Assembly (NCBI GenBank): GCA_031286025.1
Contig: JAITVB010000063.1
Span: 1-6,901, forward strand
Direction: 5' to 3'
DNA: 6,901 nucleotides
From: Rikenellaceae bacterium
GTDB lineage: Bacteria; Bacteroidota; Bacteroidia; Bacteroidales; Rikenellaceae
The position numbers and the translations under genes are program-made. A model generated the notes under the pieces. That model made no database searches and was not told where the DNA came from. It saw only the letters and a program-made list of their open reading frames with translations. Below, piece after piece: positions 1 through 6,288 of the stretch (position 1 is its first letter; each line of letters begins with the position of its first letter).

Positions 1-1
1 G

Positions 2-217
2 CATGACCCGCAGGGCGGCGGGACAAACGCCGACGGCTCGAAAAACGAAAAATATTGCAGTTACTGCTGCCAAAACGGTGCATTCACTTTTAACGGAACC
101 GCCAAAGAAATGCAGACCCTCTGTCGCAAAATGATGCAAGAGCAAGGCATGGGAAAATTCAAAGCCTGGCTGTTCGCCCTCTCCATCCCCGGCCTCGAAC
201 GTTGGAGGGCCCATTGA
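2..217 (+). CDS. Putative zinc-ribbon domain protein, C-terminal part (5' end outside the window)
   Basis: The reading frame is open from base 2 to a TGA at 215-217 and gives 71 residues of a small protein whose start lies left of the window. The visible part begins with GTNADGSKNEKYCSYCCQNG, followed by a helical stretch (AKEMQTLCRKMMQEQG) and the end LERWRAH. The GTN-DGS-N-YC-x2-C-x3-G pattern is that of the 'putative zinc ribbon' family (zf-ribbon_2 type). In that family an N-terminal CxxCG knuckle, missing here, pairs with this second YCxxC knuckle to hold one zinc. The closing ...RW motif is also usual for these proteins of roughly 80-100 residues. The residue after the second knuckle Cys is also Cys (SYCCQ), where Tyr is common. 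Family members have no well-defined role, and none is assigned here. The gene converges on the exonuclease gene, with a long hairpin between them. Confidence 0.75.
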   Translation, partial: HDPQGGGTNADGSKNEKYCSYCCQNGAFTFNGTAKEMQTLCRKMMQEQGMGKFKAWLFALSIPGLERWRAH

Positions 218-229
218 CTTTGTAGATTA

Positions 230-281
230 TCACACAATAGAACTGCCGCTTTTTACAGAAAGCGGCAGTTCTATTGTGTGA
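230..281. terminator. Long perfect hairpin between convergent genes, probable bidirectional terminator
   Basis: Bases 230-252 and 259-281 are perfect reverse complements (23 bp) around the 6-nt loop TTACAG. The hairpin fills the gap between the zinc-ribbon stop (217) and the minus-strand exonuclease stop (288). The inner part of the stem is GC-rich (CTGCCGC) and the outer part is AT-rich (CACACAATAG). Neither side has a clear T-tract after the stem: the plus side continues ACGCACTTC and the minus side TAATCTAC. It is therefore not a textbook intrinsic terminator. Its position between 3' ends makes transcript termination or 3'-end protection the likeliest role. Confidence 0.7.
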
Positions 282-287
282 CGCACT

Positions 288-788
288 TCAGAGGATTTTC
301 AGGGCGATTTGGGCACAGCCTTCGGCGTCGGCCAAGGCGTGGTGGTGGTTGGTGAAGTCGATGCCGAGGTGGGCGCAAACGGTGGGAAGACGGTGGTTGC
401 CGATGAGTTGTTTGGGGAAGTGGCGGCGAGCGGCGGACAAAGTACAGTAGAATTCGTAACCGGGATAGTTCAGTCCGTAATTGTCACAAGTGGCCTTCAG
501 GACGCTTTCGTCGAAATTTTTGTTGTGGGCGACCAAGGGCAGGCCTTCCATCAGGGGAGATAATTGGGCCCAGACTTCCGGAAAAGCAGGTGCGTCGAGC
601 GTGTCGGCATAAAAAATCCCGTGTATCTCCTCCGAAAAGCGTCGAATGTAGTAATTCGGCGTCGGACGGATCAGCCGGTGCTCCCGCTCCACGATCTCGC
701 CCCCGCGCGCAATCACCAGTCCTACCGAGCAAATACTCGTCGGACGATAATTGGCCGTTTCGAAATCAATCGCCGCAAAGTCCTGCAT
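288..788 (-). CDS. DEDDh-family 3'-5' exonuclease (DNA polymerase III epsilon-like)
   Basis: This 166-residue protein is a single exonuclease domain. It has all three Exo motifs of the DEDDh (RNase T/DnaQ) superfamily. Exo I is AAIDFETAN with D8 and E10, Exo II is AHNKNFDESVL with D93, and Exo III is HHALADAEG with H149 and D154. These four acidic residues bind two metal ions, and the His activates water to remove 3'-terminal nucleotides. With no polymerase or BRCT domain attached, it is a stand-alone proofreading- or repair-type nuclease, and its substrate (DNA or RNA) cannot be told. The ATG at 788 is preferred because the protein then begins MQDFAAIDFET, as relatives do, and AGGAG lies 3 nt upstream. 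A TTG at 812 in the same frame would add 8 unconserved residues. The gene lies 28 bp after glyA on the same strand and is probably cotranscribed with it. Confidence 0.9.
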   Translation of the reverse strand: MQDFAAIDFETANYRPTSICSVGLVIARGGEIVEREHRLIRPTPNYYIRRFSEEIHGIFYADTLDAPAFPEVWAQLSPLMEGLPLVAHNKNFDESVLKATCDNYGLNYPGYEFYCTLSAARRHFPKQLIGNHRLPTVCAHLGIDFTNHHHALADAEGCAQIALKIL

Positions 789-791
789 AAT

Positions 792-796
792 CTCCT
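792..796 (-). promoter_or_regulatory. Ribosome binding site of the exonuclease gene
   Basis: On the minus strand AGGAG precedes the ATG at 788 by 3 nt (AGGAGATTATG). The spacing is tight, but this is one of only two clear Shine-Dalgarno matches in the window, and it supports the internal ATG over the upstream in-frame TTG at 812. As the second gene of a tandem pair, it may depend more on its own ribosome site than leader genes do. Confidence 0.5.
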
Positions 797-816
797 GTCC
801 GTTTCCACCCAACTCC

Positions 817-2097
817 CTACCATGCGAAAAGAGGGCGGGGAGACATCAAGGCATTGACTTCGCAGCGAACGGCGGTGATATTGGCTTCGTTTTCGGGATC
901 GGATAGAACGCGATCGATGAGGTTTACCACAACGTCCATATCGACTTCTTTGAGGCCGCGGGTAGTGACGGCGGGGGTGCCGATGCGGAAGCCCGAGGTG
1001 AGGAAAGGCGAACGGGTGTCGAAAGGCACCATGTTTTTGTTGGTCGTGATGTCGGCGGTAACGAGCACCTGTTCGGCCTTTTTGCCCGAAAGTTCGGGAA
1101 ATTTAGTGCGCAGGTCGATCAGCATCAGGTGGTTATCGGTGCCGTTCGAGATGATCTTATAGCCTCGTTTGACGAAGGCGGCAGCCATGGCCCGGGCGTT
1201 TTTGATGACTTGTTGCTGATATTCCTTGTATGACGGTTCGAGGGCTTCGCCGAAAGACACGGCTTTGGCGGCGATCACATGTTCGAGCGGGCCGCCCTGT
1301 ACGCCGGGGAAGACCGATGAATTGATCATCGCCGAGAATTTTTTGATTTCGCCCTTGGGAGTGGTTACACCCCATGGATTGTCGAAGTCCCTGCCAACGA
1401 GGATGATGCCGCCGCGCGGGCCGCGCAAAGTTTTGTGAGTGGTCGAAGTTACGACGTGGGCATACTGCACCGGGTTGTTGAGCAGACCGGCAGCGATCAG
1501 GCCTGCGGTATGGGCCATGTCGATCCAGAGGATGGCGCCGACCTTGTCGGCGATCTGGCGCATGCGGGCATAGTCCCATTCGCGGCTGTAAGCCGAGGCG
1601 CCGCCTACGATCATCTTCGGTTTGTGTTCGAGGGCAACGCGTTCCATTTCGTCGTAGTCGATCGTGCCGGTTTCTTCCTTCACGTGATAGGCTGCGGCTT
1701 TATACAGAATCCCCGAAAAGTTGACCGGCGAGCCGTGGGTCAGGTGTCCGCCGTGGGCCAGGTCGAGGCCGAGGAAGGTTTCGCCCGGTTTCATCACGGT
1801 CAGGAAAACCGCCATATTGGCTTGGGCGCCCGAGTGGGGTTGCACATTGGCGAATTCGGCGCCATAGAGTTCGCACAGACGGTCGATGGCCAGTTGTTCG
1901 ACCTGGTCGACGATCCGACAACCGCCGTAGTAGCGGGCGTTGGGGTAGCCTTCGGCGTACTTGTTGGTCAATACCGATCCCATGGCCTGCATTACCTGGT
2001 CGCTGACGAAGTTTTCCGAGGCGATCAGTTCGATCCCGTGCTGTTGGCGTTGCTTTTCCTGTTCGATCAGGTCGAACAACTTCGTGTCTCTTTTCAT
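817..2097 (-). CDS. glyA: Serine hydroxymethyltransferase
   Basis: This 426-residue PLP enzyme interconverts serine and tetrahydrofolate with glycine and 5,10-methylene-THF. It is the main cytosolic source of one-carbon units for purine, thymidylate and methionine synthesis. Family motifs run along its whole length: IELIASENF (22-30), [15 protein letters not shown] (45-59), [13 protein letters not shown] (85-97), [10 protein letters not shown] (191-200, with D193 facing the PLP ring nitrogen), the PLP-lysine motif [13 protein letters not shown] (K222) and [14 protein letters not shown] (R371, substrate carboxylate). The length is normal for bacterial GlyA and no key residue is missing. The frame stays open upstream to 2226, but the extra 43 residues are unconserved and cross the promoter, so the ATG at 2097 ([15 protein letters not shown]) is the start. 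The leader is A-rich with no Shine-Dalgarno sequence. It is transcribed away from fabG and is followed by the exonuclease gene. Confidence 0.97.
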   Translation of the reverse strand: MKRDTKLFDLIEQEKQRQQHGIELIASENFVSDQVMQAMGSVLTNKYAEGYPNARYYGGCRIVDQVEQLAIDRLCELYGAEFANVQPHSGAQANMAVFLTVMKPGETFLGLDLAHGGHLTHGSPVNFSGILYKAAAYHVKEETGTIDYDEMERVALEHKPKMIVGGASAYSREWDYARMRQIADKVGAILWIDMAHTAGLIAAGLLNNPVQYAHVVTSTTHKTLRGPRGGIILVGRDFDNPWGVTTPKGEIKKFSAMINSSVFPGVQGGPLEHVIAAKAVSFGEALEPSYKEYQQQVIKNARAMAAAFVKRGYKIISNGTDNHLMLIDLRTKFPELSGKKAEQVLVTADITTNKNMVPFDTRSPFLTSGFRIGTPAVTTRGLKEVDMDVVVNLIDRVLSDPENEANITAVRCEVNALMSPRPLFAW

Positions 2098-2131
2098 ATT
2101 GGTGGTTTTTGACGTCTTTCTTTTGAAGCAA

Positions 2132-2139
2132 CAAAGGTA
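2132..2139 (-). promoter_or_regulatory. Bacteroidota-type -7 promoter box for glyA
   Basis: The minus strand reads TACCTTTG, an exact match to the Bacteroidota sigma-factor -7 consensus TAnnTTTG. It places the transcript start near 2125 and gives a leader of about 27 nt before the glyA ATG. No TTG -33 element is visible at the usual 19-20 nt upstream, where the sequence is an A/T run. The call therefore rests on the -7 box and its position. Confidence 0.65.
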
Positions 2140-2289
2140 ATGCTTCGGGAGGATATTTTTTATTGGATCAGAAAAAAATCGGAGGATTTTCAATGGGCTT
2201 TTGCTCGATCGCTTGTGCATTTCCATCTTTTTTTGTTGCCGTCCAGGGAAAGTAACCGAAAAATTTGGAGTTTACCGGCCAACGAGACA

Positions 2290-2308
2290 CTTTTTTATCA
2301 TAAAAAAG
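2290..2308. repeat. Small AT-rich palindrome
   Basis: Nine bases (CTTTTTTAT) are mirrored exactly around a central C at 2299 in the middle of the glyA-fabG gap. This could be an operator-like site or a weak hairpin. The A/T-only stem makes chance a fair explanation. Confidence 0.35.
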
Positions 2309-2374
2309 CAGGGACAGAACAAGTCAAAAAAGAACCTTCGCACGGATGAGCATGGCGATCCCGCTAAAAAATAT

Positions 2375-2382
2375 TACCTTTG
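2375..2382 (+). promoter_or_regulatory. Bacteroidota-type -7 promoter box for fabG
   Basis: TACCTTTG matches TAnnTTTG exactly, and with its preceding T it is identical over 9 bases to the box of divergent glyA. A start near 2389 would give a short A-rich leader of about 20 nt (ending CAAAACAAACCGTT) with no Shine-Dalgarno sequence, as is usual in this phylum. The expected -33 position (near 2353) reads TGG rather than TTG, so that element is weak. Confidence 0.65.
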
Positions 2383-2410
2383 GGGCAACTAAATTTCAAA
2401 ACAAACCGTT

Positions 2411-3157
2411 ATGAAACTACTTGAAGGAAAAGTCGCCCTGATCACCGGCGCTGCGCGCGGCATCGGAAAAGCCATCGCCATCCGGTTCGCCCGGGAAGGC
2501 GCCGACGTGGCGTTCACCGACATCCGGGCCGACGAAAACTTTCTGAATACTGAAAAAGAACTCCGGGCATTCGGCGTAAAAGCCAAAGGATATGCCTCGA
2601 ACGCGAGCGACTACGAAGAGTCGATCGCCATGGTCGACCAGGTGGCCGCCGATTTCGGACGAATCGACGTGTTGGTCAACAATGCCGGCATCACCCGCGA
2701 CGGGCTGCTGATGCGCATGACCGAGGAACAATGGGATCTGGTGATCAACATCAACCTCAAATCGGCTTTCAACCTCACCAAGGGGGTGCAGAAACATATG
2801 CTCAAGCAAAGATCGGGTTCGATCGTCAACATGAGCTCGGTAGTCGGCGTGTCGGGCAATGCAGGACAGAGCAACTACGCCGCGTCGAAAGCGGGGATGA
2901 TCGGTTTCACCAAGTCGATCGCCCAGGAGCTCGGCTCGCGCAACATCCGTTGCAACGCCATCGCCCCGGGATTTATCATCACCGAGATGACCGGTCAACT
3001 GCCCGAGGAGGTGCGCAAGGGTTGGGAGGAAAAAATTCCGTTGCGTCGCGGCGGTACGCCCGAAGATGTGGCCAACACCGCCCTGTTCCTGGCTAGCGAC
3101 CTGTCGTCGTATGTCAGCGGGCAGGTGATCAGCGTCTGCGGGGCGATGAATACCTGA
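2411..3157 (+). CDS. fabG: 3-oxoacyl-[acyl-carrier-protein] reductase (FabG-type SDR)
   Basis: This 248-residue classical short-chain dehydrogenase probably reduces 3-oxoacyl-ACP to 3-hydroxyacyl-ACP with NADPH in the cytosolic type II fatty acid cycle. The Rossmann dinucleotide motif TGAARGIG lies at 12-19 and NNAG at 90-93. The catalytic tetrad is complete: N115, S143, Y156 and K160 (the last two in SNYAASKAG). The segments ITRDGLLMRMTEEQWD (94-109) and the LFLASDLSSYVSGQV ending are typical of FabG rather than of sugar or steroid SDRs. The length equals the family norm. The ATG at 2411 follows a Bacteroidota-type leader without a Shine-Dalgarno sequence. No other fatty-acid gene (acpP, fabD, fabF) is adjacent, so it stands alone between its own promoter and terminator. 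SDR substrate assignments from sequence are never fully certain, but FabG is the clear best fit. Confidence 0.9.
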   Translation: MKLLEGKVALITGAARGIGKAIAIRFAREGADVAFTDIRADENFLNTEKELRAFGVKAKGYASNASDYEESIAMVDQVAADFGRIDVLVNNAGITRDGLLMRMTEEQWDLVININLKSAFNLTKGVQKHMLKQRSGSIVNMSSVVGVSGNAGQSNYAASKAGMIGFTKSIAQELGSRNIRCNAIAPGFIITEMTGQLPEEVRKGWEEKIPLRRGGTPEDVANTALFLASDLSSYVSGQVISVCGAMNT

Positions 3158-3175
3158 TGCCTTAATGACCGAGAG

Positions 3176-3206
3176 AAAAACCGCCCCGAGAAGGGGCGGT
3201 TTTTTT
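3176..3206 (+). terminator. Rho-independent terminator of fabG
   Basis: AAAAACCGCCCC (3176-3187) and GGGGCGGTTTTT (3193-3204) form a 12-bp stem around GAGAA, followed directly by more T. It begins 19 bp after the fabG stop. This is a textbook strong intrinsic terminator and separates fabG from the glycosidase gene downstream. Confidence 0.93.
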
Positions 3207-3234
3207 GTTTTTGAGCCAAAATTTCATATCTTTC
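3204..3234 (+). promoter_or_regulatory. Promoter of the GH43-like gene, overlapping the fabG terminator tail
   Basis: TTTG at 3204-3207 (-33 element) and TATCTTTC at 3227-3234 (-7 box, one mismatch to TAnnTTTG) are separated by 19 nt, the usual Bacteroidota spacing. Transcription would start near 3241, only about 11 nt before the ATG at 3252. The -33 element lies in the T-tract of the fabG terminator. Confidence 0.55.
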
Positions 3235-3251
3235 GGGAAAACGCACGGCCT

Positions 3252-4196
3252 ATGAAACGAATTTTTACGGGGATGATGTTGGTGATGTTGGCCGTTTCGT
3301 GCGGTCGGCGCGAGAAGGATGTTTTTCTCTTTTCCTACTTTACGGACAACGGGCAGGACGGGTTGCACCTGGCTTACAGTTATGACGGGCTGCATTGGGA
3401 GGCACTCAACGGAGGGCGGACGATTTTACGTCCGGTCGTCGGGAAAGATTCGCTGATGCGCGACCCGATGATCCTGTGCGGGAGCGACGGATTTTATCAT
3501 ATGGTTTGGACTACCGGGTGGACCGACCAACATATCGGTTATGCGGCTTCGCGCGACTTGATTCATTGGTCGCCCCAACGCCTGATCCGCGTGATGGAAC
3601 ACGAGTCCGAATCCCGCAACTGTTGGGCGCCCGAAATTTTTTATGACCGGAACAGCGACCTCTATTATATTTTCTGGGCGACGACCATTCCGGGTCGCCA
3701 TTCGGATATTCAGCAGGCGGACGACGGCAAAACCCACAACCACCGGATGTATTACGTCACCACGCGCGATTTTGAAACGTTTTCGGAAACGGGGATGTTT
3801 TTCAATCCCGATTTCAGCGTGATCGACGCTGCGGTGATGGGTGACGGCAACCGGACGGTGATGTTCCTCAAGAACGAAAATCCTGCGCCGCCCGAGAAAA
3901 ATATCCGGGTAACGATCAGCAACGGATCGGTATTGGACTTTCCGACTGCGGTTTCGGCGCCGATTACGGGCGATTATTGGGCCGAAGGCCCTTCGCCGCT
4001 CAGGGTGCGCGATTCCGTCTACGTCTATTTCGACAAGTACCGCGAGCGCAAATATGGGGCCGTACGATCGAAAGACCTTGTCCATTGGGACGATGTGTCG
4101 GAAAATGTCTTTTTTCCGCAGGGAACGCGCCACGGCAGTGCCTTTACCGTCGGGGAAAGCGTACTCGAAAACCTGTTCGGGGCTTTTCCGGAATGA
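3252..4196 (+). CDS. GH43-like five-bladed beta-propeller glycosidase, lipoprotein
   Basis: This 314-residue protein begins with a lipoprotein signal (MKRIFTGMMLVMLAVSC, lipid Cys at 17), so it should be membrane-anchored outside the cytoplasm. The next residues (GRREKD) are not a clear Bacteroidota surface-export signal, so the side it faces is open. Repeated blade motifs such as SYDGLHW, SRDLIHWS and SKDLVHWDD, together with WAPEIFYD...YYIFWATT, mark a GH43/GH32-type propeller. Candidate catalytic residues in GH43 order are D71 (RDP, base), D192 (SVIDAAV, pKa modulator) and E245 (AEGP, acid). Many relatives cleave arabinose or xylose side chains, but the substrate here cannot be read from sequence. 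The ATG at 3252 is chosen because the open frame upstream to 3165 would read through the fabG terminator and place residues before the signal peptide. The gene has its own promoter and no SusC/SusD neighbour. Confidence 0.8.
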   Translation: MKRIFTGMMLVMLAVSCGRREKDVFLFSYFTDNGQDGLHLAYSYDGLHWEALNGGRTILRPVVGKDSLMRDPMILCGSDGFYHMVWTTGWTDQHIGYAASRDLIHWSPQRLIRVMEHESESRNCWAPEIFYDRNSDLYYIFWATTIPGRHSDIQQADDGKTHNHRMYYVTTRDFETFSETGMFFNPDFSVIDAAVMGDGNRTVMFLKNENPAPPEKNIRVTISNGSVLDFPTAVSAPITGDYWAEGPSPLRVRDSVYVYFDKYRERKYGAVRSKDLVHWDDVSENVFFPQGTRHGSAFTVGESVLENLFGAFPE

Positions 4197-4251
4197 CCGT
4201 TACCATAAAAAAGGCCGCCCCGAAAAGGGCGGCCTTTTTTATGGTAACGGT
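4196..4251. terminator. Symmetric bidirectional terminator overlapping two stop codons
   Basis: Bases 4196-4220 and 4227-4251 are perfect reverse complements (25 bp) with loop CGAAAA. The core is GGCCGCCC/GGGCGGCC, flanked by A6 on one side and T6 on the other. Read from either strand, the GC stem is therefore followed by a T-tract. It serves both the plus-strand GH43-like gene, whose TGA ends at 4196, and the minus-strand membrane protein gene, whose TAA (4239-4241) and preceding codons lie inside the right arm. Confidence 0.93.
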
Positions 4252-6191
4252 GGTGTGGCGGGGACGACGTAGCTTTTGTCGACCACGTGGAGATAGTATT
4301 GTTCGATCATCGCCTTGAGCAGAGTTTCTGCGGAATCCTGTACCGGGTCACCCGGGCGATTGAGGTCATACTGTTGAAAAACGTCGCTGCGGCCGTAGAC
4401 CGAAAGACGGCGATCGCTTTCGAACGAAAAGGCCAACGAATCGGTCAGGCATTCGAACATGCCGCCCTGGTAGCTGACCGCTACCGGCATACGTTCCGGT
4501 TCGCGGATCGCGTCGCGCCCGAAAGCGAAATAAGGTTTTTCGTAATTCAACATGCCCAGGATCGTCGGCATCAGATCGGTCTGTTGCGCCACACGGTCAT
4601 CGAAGGCCACATGCGCGCCGTCGGGGGCGTAGAGGAACATCACGATGGCCGTGTTGCCCGATGGGGTACGGGTTTTGTCGCCATAAACCTCGGACGAAAC
4701 GTGGTCGGCAACGAAAACGAACAACGTATTTTCGTACCACGCCTGTTGGGTGGCATAGTCGAAAAAGCGGCGCAGCGCATGGTCGGTATAGGCTGCCGGT
4801 TGGTGATTACGGGTATGGCCCGAGGGGAATGCACCGGCGTATTGGGCCGGAATCCGGAACGGATGATGGGAAGACAGGGTGAAGACATTGGCGAAAAACG
4901 GTTCCGGGAAAGTGGTCAACGTGTGGGCCATATAATCAAGAAACGGTTCGTCCCAGATACCCCAGGCGTTGTCGAAATCGGCGGTGCCGCGGGCGGTTTC
5001 GTAGTCTTCGCGGGAAAACGTTCGACGAATGCCGGCGAGCGTGCCAAATGCCGAAAAACCCATCGACCCGCGGTCGGATCCGCAGAAGAAGGCGGTTTCG
5101 TAGCCTTCTGCAGCCAACAGTTCCGGCAGGGCCCGCATTTCACCCAACGATTGCGGCAGCAGCACGAACGATTTTTTATAGGACGGGATCGACGCCAGTA
5201 TCGAAGGCAGTGCTTCGATCGATTTGAACCCCGTGGCGTGGGCATCGGTGAAGGTATAGCCTTGTTGCATCAGTGAGTCGAGGAACGGCGTAAAGCCCTG
5301 TCCGTCGGGATAAAGATCGGGGTTGAGCAGGGCCGAGTGTTCGGCCGAGAAGCTTTCGAGGGTGAAGATCACCACATTTTTGCGAATGAAGGAAGGCCCG
5401 CCCGCCGGATAATGGCAGGGGGTGTAGATCGAATCGAGTTCCGCTTTCGGAAAATAGTCCGGGACGGAGAGTTGCTCGTTGCCCCAGGTACGAATCAGGC
5501 AAAAGGGGTTGCTCAGGATGAGCGACGCCTTTTGGTGGTCCGGGGTGTATTGGGCCGCGTTGTTCATTGCGATGGGCCGCGTCATCCGCGTGAAACCGCC
5601 CCGGATAGCCCCGACCGACAGCACCGCCGCCGCCATCAGAACGGCCAGTGAGGCGGGATAGTAACTCCACCAGTGCTTCAGCCGGGTCGGATGGTATTCG
5701 ATCCGGCGGAAGGCCCACCATAGTCCCCGGATCAGCACGCCGGCCAACACGAGCAAGAACCAGTTCTCGGCGGCGAATTTTTCAAGCAGGACGAGGTTGT
5801 TCGTGTTCTCCTCGGCATAGTGGAATTCTTCGGCTGTGAAGCGTTTTTTGGCGTAATGGAAATAGACGCTGTCGGCCAGGTTGGGTATGATCACGGCCAC
5901 GGTATTGGCCGCGACAAAGATCCACCGGAGCGTCCGTTGGTACCATCCTTTCGAACGCAGGCGCAGCGGAAGCAGCGACAGGACGATGAACAACACGTTG
6001 GCATAGAGCACGGAAATCGTGTCGAAAACCAACGATCCGCGAAGCAGCGCGGGCACTTCGCTCCAGGCGATCGGCCCCAACAGGTCGGAGTTCATGAAGT
6101 AAAACACCACGCGGCAAATGAACACCACCACATAGACCGATACCAGGCGCAGCAGCAAGGTCGTTACGTCGTTCCGAAGCCGGTTCTTCAT
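4239..6191 (-). CDS. LTA-synthase-family membrane protein (alkaline phosphatase/sulfatase superfamily)
   Basis: This 650-residue protein has five N-terminal membrane segments (about 9-33, 57-77, 88-108, 143-160 and 177-197) and an outward-facing domain (about 270-600). That is the architecture of LtaS/OpgB-type phosphoglycerol transferases. Metal- and substrate-site motifs are present: VVIFTLESFS (E279), TLSSHHPF (H442/H443) and VFVADH (D496, H497). The region corresponding to the LtaS catalytic Thr reads GFKSIEALPSILASIPS, where S324 is the likely nucleophile. There is no CxPxR/SxPxR sulfatase maturation motif. Lipoteichoic acid is absent from Gram-negatives, so the real role may be transfer of a phospho-alcohol group to an envelope glycan or lipid. 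This is inference. Earlier in-frame ATGs at 6227 and 6209 lie upstream of, or at, the predicted transcript start. The ATG at 6191 has a GGAG site. The last codons lie inside the shared terminator. Confidence 0.88.
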   Translation of the reverse strand: MKNRLRNDVTTLLLRLVSVYVVVFICRVVFYFMNSDLLGPIAWSEVPALLRGSLVFDTISVLYANVLFIVLSLLPLRLRSKGWYQRTLRWIFVAANTVAVIIPNLADSVYFHYAKKRFTAEEFHYAEENTNNLVLLEKFAAENWFLLVLAGVLIRGLWWAFRRIEYHPTRLKHWWSYYPASLAVLMAAAVLSVGAIRGGFTRMTRPIAMNNAAQYTPDHQKASLILSNPFCLIRTWGNEQLSVPDYFPKAELDSIYTPCHYPAGGPSFIRKNVVIFTLESFSAEHSALLNPDLYPDGQGFTPFLDSLMQQGYTFTDAHATGFKSIEALPSILASIPSYKKSFVLLPQSLGEMRALPELLAAEGYETAFFCGSDRGSMGFSAFGTLAGIRRTFSREDYETARGTADFDNAWGIWDEPFLDYMAHTLTTFPEPFFANVFTLSSHHPFRIPAQYAGAFPSGHTRNHQPAAYTDHALRRFFDYATQQAWYENTLFVFVADHVSSEVYGDKTRTPSGNTAIVMFLYAPDGAHVAFDDRVAQQTDLMPTILGMLNYEKPYFAFGRDAIREPERMPVAVSYQGGMFECLTDSLAFSFESDRRLSVYGRSDVFQQYDLNRPGDPVQDSAETLLKAMIEQYYLHVVDKSYVVPATPPLP

Positions 6192-6194
6192 TCG

Positions 6195-6200
6195 CTCTCC
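6195..6200 (-). promoter_or_regulatory. Ribosome binding site that fixes the start at 6191
   Basis: The minus strand reads GGAGAG with GGAG ending 5 nt before the ATG at 6191. The competing in-frame ATGs at 6209 and 6227 have no such site in front of them. This agrees with the promoter position in choosing the shorter protein. Confidence 0.6.
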
Positions 6201-6214
6201 GTTTTTCATCCCGG

Positions 6215-6222
6215 CAAATGTA
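6215..6222 (-). promoter_or_regulatory. Bacteroidota-type -7 promoter box for the LTA-synthase-family gene
   Basis: The minus strand reads TACATTTG, an exact TAnnTTTG match, between the upstream gene's terminator and this gene. The transcript start would be near 6208, giving a leader of about 17 nt to the ATG at 6191. No convincing TTG -33 element is visible: that position falls within the neighbouring terminator hairpin. Confidence 0.6.
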
Positions 6223-6238
6223 ACCATTTTTTAACGAA

Positions 6239-6266
6239 AAGCCCGTTCCTCGCGAGAAACGGGCTT
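6239..6266 (-). terminator. Intrinsic terminator of the pectate-lyase-like gene
   Basis: AAGCCCGTT and AACGGGCTT (6239-6247 with 6258-6266) form a 9-bp stem. On the minus strand it is followed by TTCGTTAAAAAA, a short imperfect T-tract. The stem starts 22 bp after the TAG at 6289 and ends just before the next promoter. Confidence 0.75.
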
Positions 6267-6288
6267 GGAGGGCGCGAATCGCCTCGGA

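Larger units (their letters stand above)
2098..2410. other. Divergent intergenic region between glyA and fabG
   Basis: This 313-bp gap lies between two divergent starts. It is visibly more AT-rich than the flanking genes and holds a -7 promoter box near each edge. The centre (about 2145-2365) contains no gene I can support. It has a small AT-rich palindrome at 2290-2308 and a 6-bp inverted repeat (AAAATC, 2175-2180; GATTTT, 2185-2190). Short open frames crossing it have low-complexity, unrecognisable translations. No known riboswitch fold was recognised. Confidence 0.7.

Noticed and set aside
1435..2112. Plus-strand open frame of 225 codons antisense to glyA
   Set aside because: It mirrors glyA in a phase where GC-rich third positions suppress stops. 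It shows no motifs, and no promoter or ribosome site was recognised for it.
2098..2131. Riboswitch (THF or glycine type) in the glyA leader
   Set aside because: The -7 box leaves a leader of only about 27 nt, too short for either aptamer, and no such motif is visible.
2140..2392. Two small plus-strand open frames (63 and 69 codons) in the glyA-fabG gap
   Set aside because: Their products are low-complexity and overlap each other in different frames. They have no promoter of their own, and their ends run into the fabG promoter region.
3165..3251. N-terminal extension of the GH43-like protein
   Set aside because: It would translate through the fabG terminator and precede the lipoprotein signal peptide, which only makes sense at the N-terminus.
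2417..4133. Minus-strand open frames of 193 and 235 codons opposite fabG and the GH43-like gene
   Set aside because: Both lie wholly within conserved genes on the other strand and give unrecognisable Arg/His-rich products.
4287..5276. Long plus-strand open frame (329 codons) antisense to the LTA-synthase-family gene
   Set aside because: Its translation is rich in Arg, Gly and His with no recognisable domain. The opposite strand encodes a clearly conserved protein, so this is a GC-driven shadow frame.
4239..6191. Classical arylsulfatase assignment for the membrane protein
   Set aside because: No C/S-x-P-x-R formylglycine motif is present. Five N-terminal membrane segments and the LES/HHPF/ADH pattern fit the LtaS branch better.
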